A stretch of 7,090 nt of DNA from an uncultured Bacillota bacterium. GTDB taxonomy: Bacteria; Bacillota_I; Bacilli_A; RFN20; CAG-631. Numbering within the stretch: the first letter of the stretch is position 1; each line of letters starts with the position of its first letter. The notes under the pieces were generated by a model. That model was not told the DNA's origin. It did no database searches and saw nothing but the letters and a program-made list of their open reading frames with translations. The DNA lies in assembly GCA_905197115.1 (NCBI GenBank), contig CAJJXN010000074.1, positions 1-7,090 on the forward strand, written 5' to 3'. Position numbers and translations under genes: made by a program. Below are positions 6,593 to 7,090 of this stretch, piece after piece.

Positions 6593-7090
6593 AGTACTTC
6601 TTTAAGATAATATCCTGTATAACTCTTTTGACAATTAGCAATTTCTTCCGGCGTTCCTACTGCAACAATTTGTCCGCCTTTATCGCCACCCTCTGGTCCT
6701 AAATCAATAATATAATCTGCCACTTTAATAATATCCAAATTATGTTCAATTAAAAGAATACTATCTTTATTATTGACAATGCGATTCAGCACTTGAATTA
6801 AACGATTTACATCATCCATATGTAATCCTGTAGTTGGTTCGTCTAAAATAAATAACGTTTTTCCCGTCGCTTTCTTTTGTAACTCATAGGCCAATTTAAT
6901 TCTTTGAGCTTCCCCACCTGATAAAGTAAGCGCATTTTGTCCTAATTTAATATAATTCAATCCTACATCCATCAATACTTGTAAACGATTGCGAATTGCA
7001 GGGATATTTTCAAAGAAAGTTAAAGCCGTTTCTACATCCATATCTAAAACATCAAAAATATTTTTATCTTTATATTTGATTTTTAAAGTT
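6583..7090 (-). CDS. uvrA: UvrA excinuclease ATPase subunit, C-terminal part (cut by window edge)
   Basis: UvrA is the dimeric ABC-type ATPase that detects DNA damage and loads UvrB. The frame stays open to the right edge (reading TLKIKYKDKNIFDVLDMDVE before a possible internal Met at 7041), so the 168 visible codons are the C-terminal portion of a protein of about 940 residues. Visible parts of the second nucleotide-binding domain are the ABC signature LSGGEAQR at 6924-6901, Walker B LFILDEPTTGLH at 6855-6820 and the switch His of LLIEHNLDII at 6744-6742. The D-loop-like GLHMDDV and the closing DLGPEGGDKGGQIVAVGTPEE are intact. The gene ends ...YLKEVLKK with TAA. It is separated from lgt by 80 bases containing a terminator and a promoter, so it is probably a separate transcription unit from uvrB. 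The Met at 7041 is not the gene's start. Confidence 0.96.
   Translation of the reverse strand, partial: TLKIKYKDKNIFDVLDMDVETALTFFENIPAIRNRLQVLMDVGLNYIKLGQNALTLSGGEAQRIKLAYELQKKATGKTLFILDEPTTGLHMDDVNRLIQVLNRIVNNKDSILLIEHNLDIIKVADYIIDLGPEGGDKGGQIVAVGTPEEIANCQKSYTGYYLKEVLKK

Noticed and set aside
6315..6605. Plus-strand open frame of 96 codons spanning the lgt start and the intergenic gap
   Set aside because: Most of it is antisense to lgt. It runs through the promoter and terminator region and shows no family motifs or ribosome binding site that I can support.
465..7090. Genetic code 4 (TGA as Trp), suggested by low GC and all-TAA stops
   Set aside because: Conserved domains are uninterrupted when TGA is read as stop, and the Trp codon checked (lgt Trp25) is TGG. 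The sample is small, but nothing requires recoding.

Overview
This window carries six reverse-strand housekeeping genes from a low-GC Gram-positive bacterium, plus a left edge (about positions 1-446) that looks like DNA from another phylum. Read 5'->3' on the minus strand, the order is: uvrA (3' end only, running off the right edge), an AT-rich terminator and promoter gap, then lgt, trxB, whiA, an S41 C-terminal-processing peptidase and uvrB. The last five genes are packed as one operon: gaps are 19 and 15 bases, then an 8-base overlap, then directly abutting stop and start codons. The gene families (WhiA in particular), the strong Shine-Dalgarno sites, the AT-rich codon choice and the exclusive use of TAA stops in the native genes point to Bacillota/Mycoplasmatota-like bacteria, perhaps an uncultured Erysipelotrichia- or RF39-like gut lineage. 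The lineage is inference. Intact reading frames with TGG for Trp argue for the standard bacterial code.

Region by region: 1-112 holds five imperfect copies of a roughly 22-base tandem repeat. 144-446 encodes about 100 residues matching the C-terminal domain of YbdG-type MscS mechanosensitive channels, in higher-GC, Bacteroidetes-like codon usage. Positions 447-464 are the junction where this segment is joined in frame to UvrB at about residue 579-584. 465-2198 is UvrB proper, without its C-terminal UVR domain. 2199-3668 is the S41 peptidase, 3661-4590 whiA, 4606-5517 trxB and 5537-6502 lgt. 6503-6582 holds the lgt promoter, an inverted repeat and most of the uvrA terminator. 6583-7090 is the C-terminal end of UvrA.

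Together the genes cover nucleotide excision repair (UvrA, UvrB), lipoprotein maturation (Lgt), thiol redox balance (TrxB), a WhiA regulator linked to division and growth, and an envelope-anchored processing protease. I found no new defence, mobile or biosynthetic system. The most striking feature is the in-frame UvrB-MscS fusion. The abrupt change of base composition and the unrelated protein family make an assembly or template chimera between two co-resident gut bacteria much more likely than a natural fusion gene.
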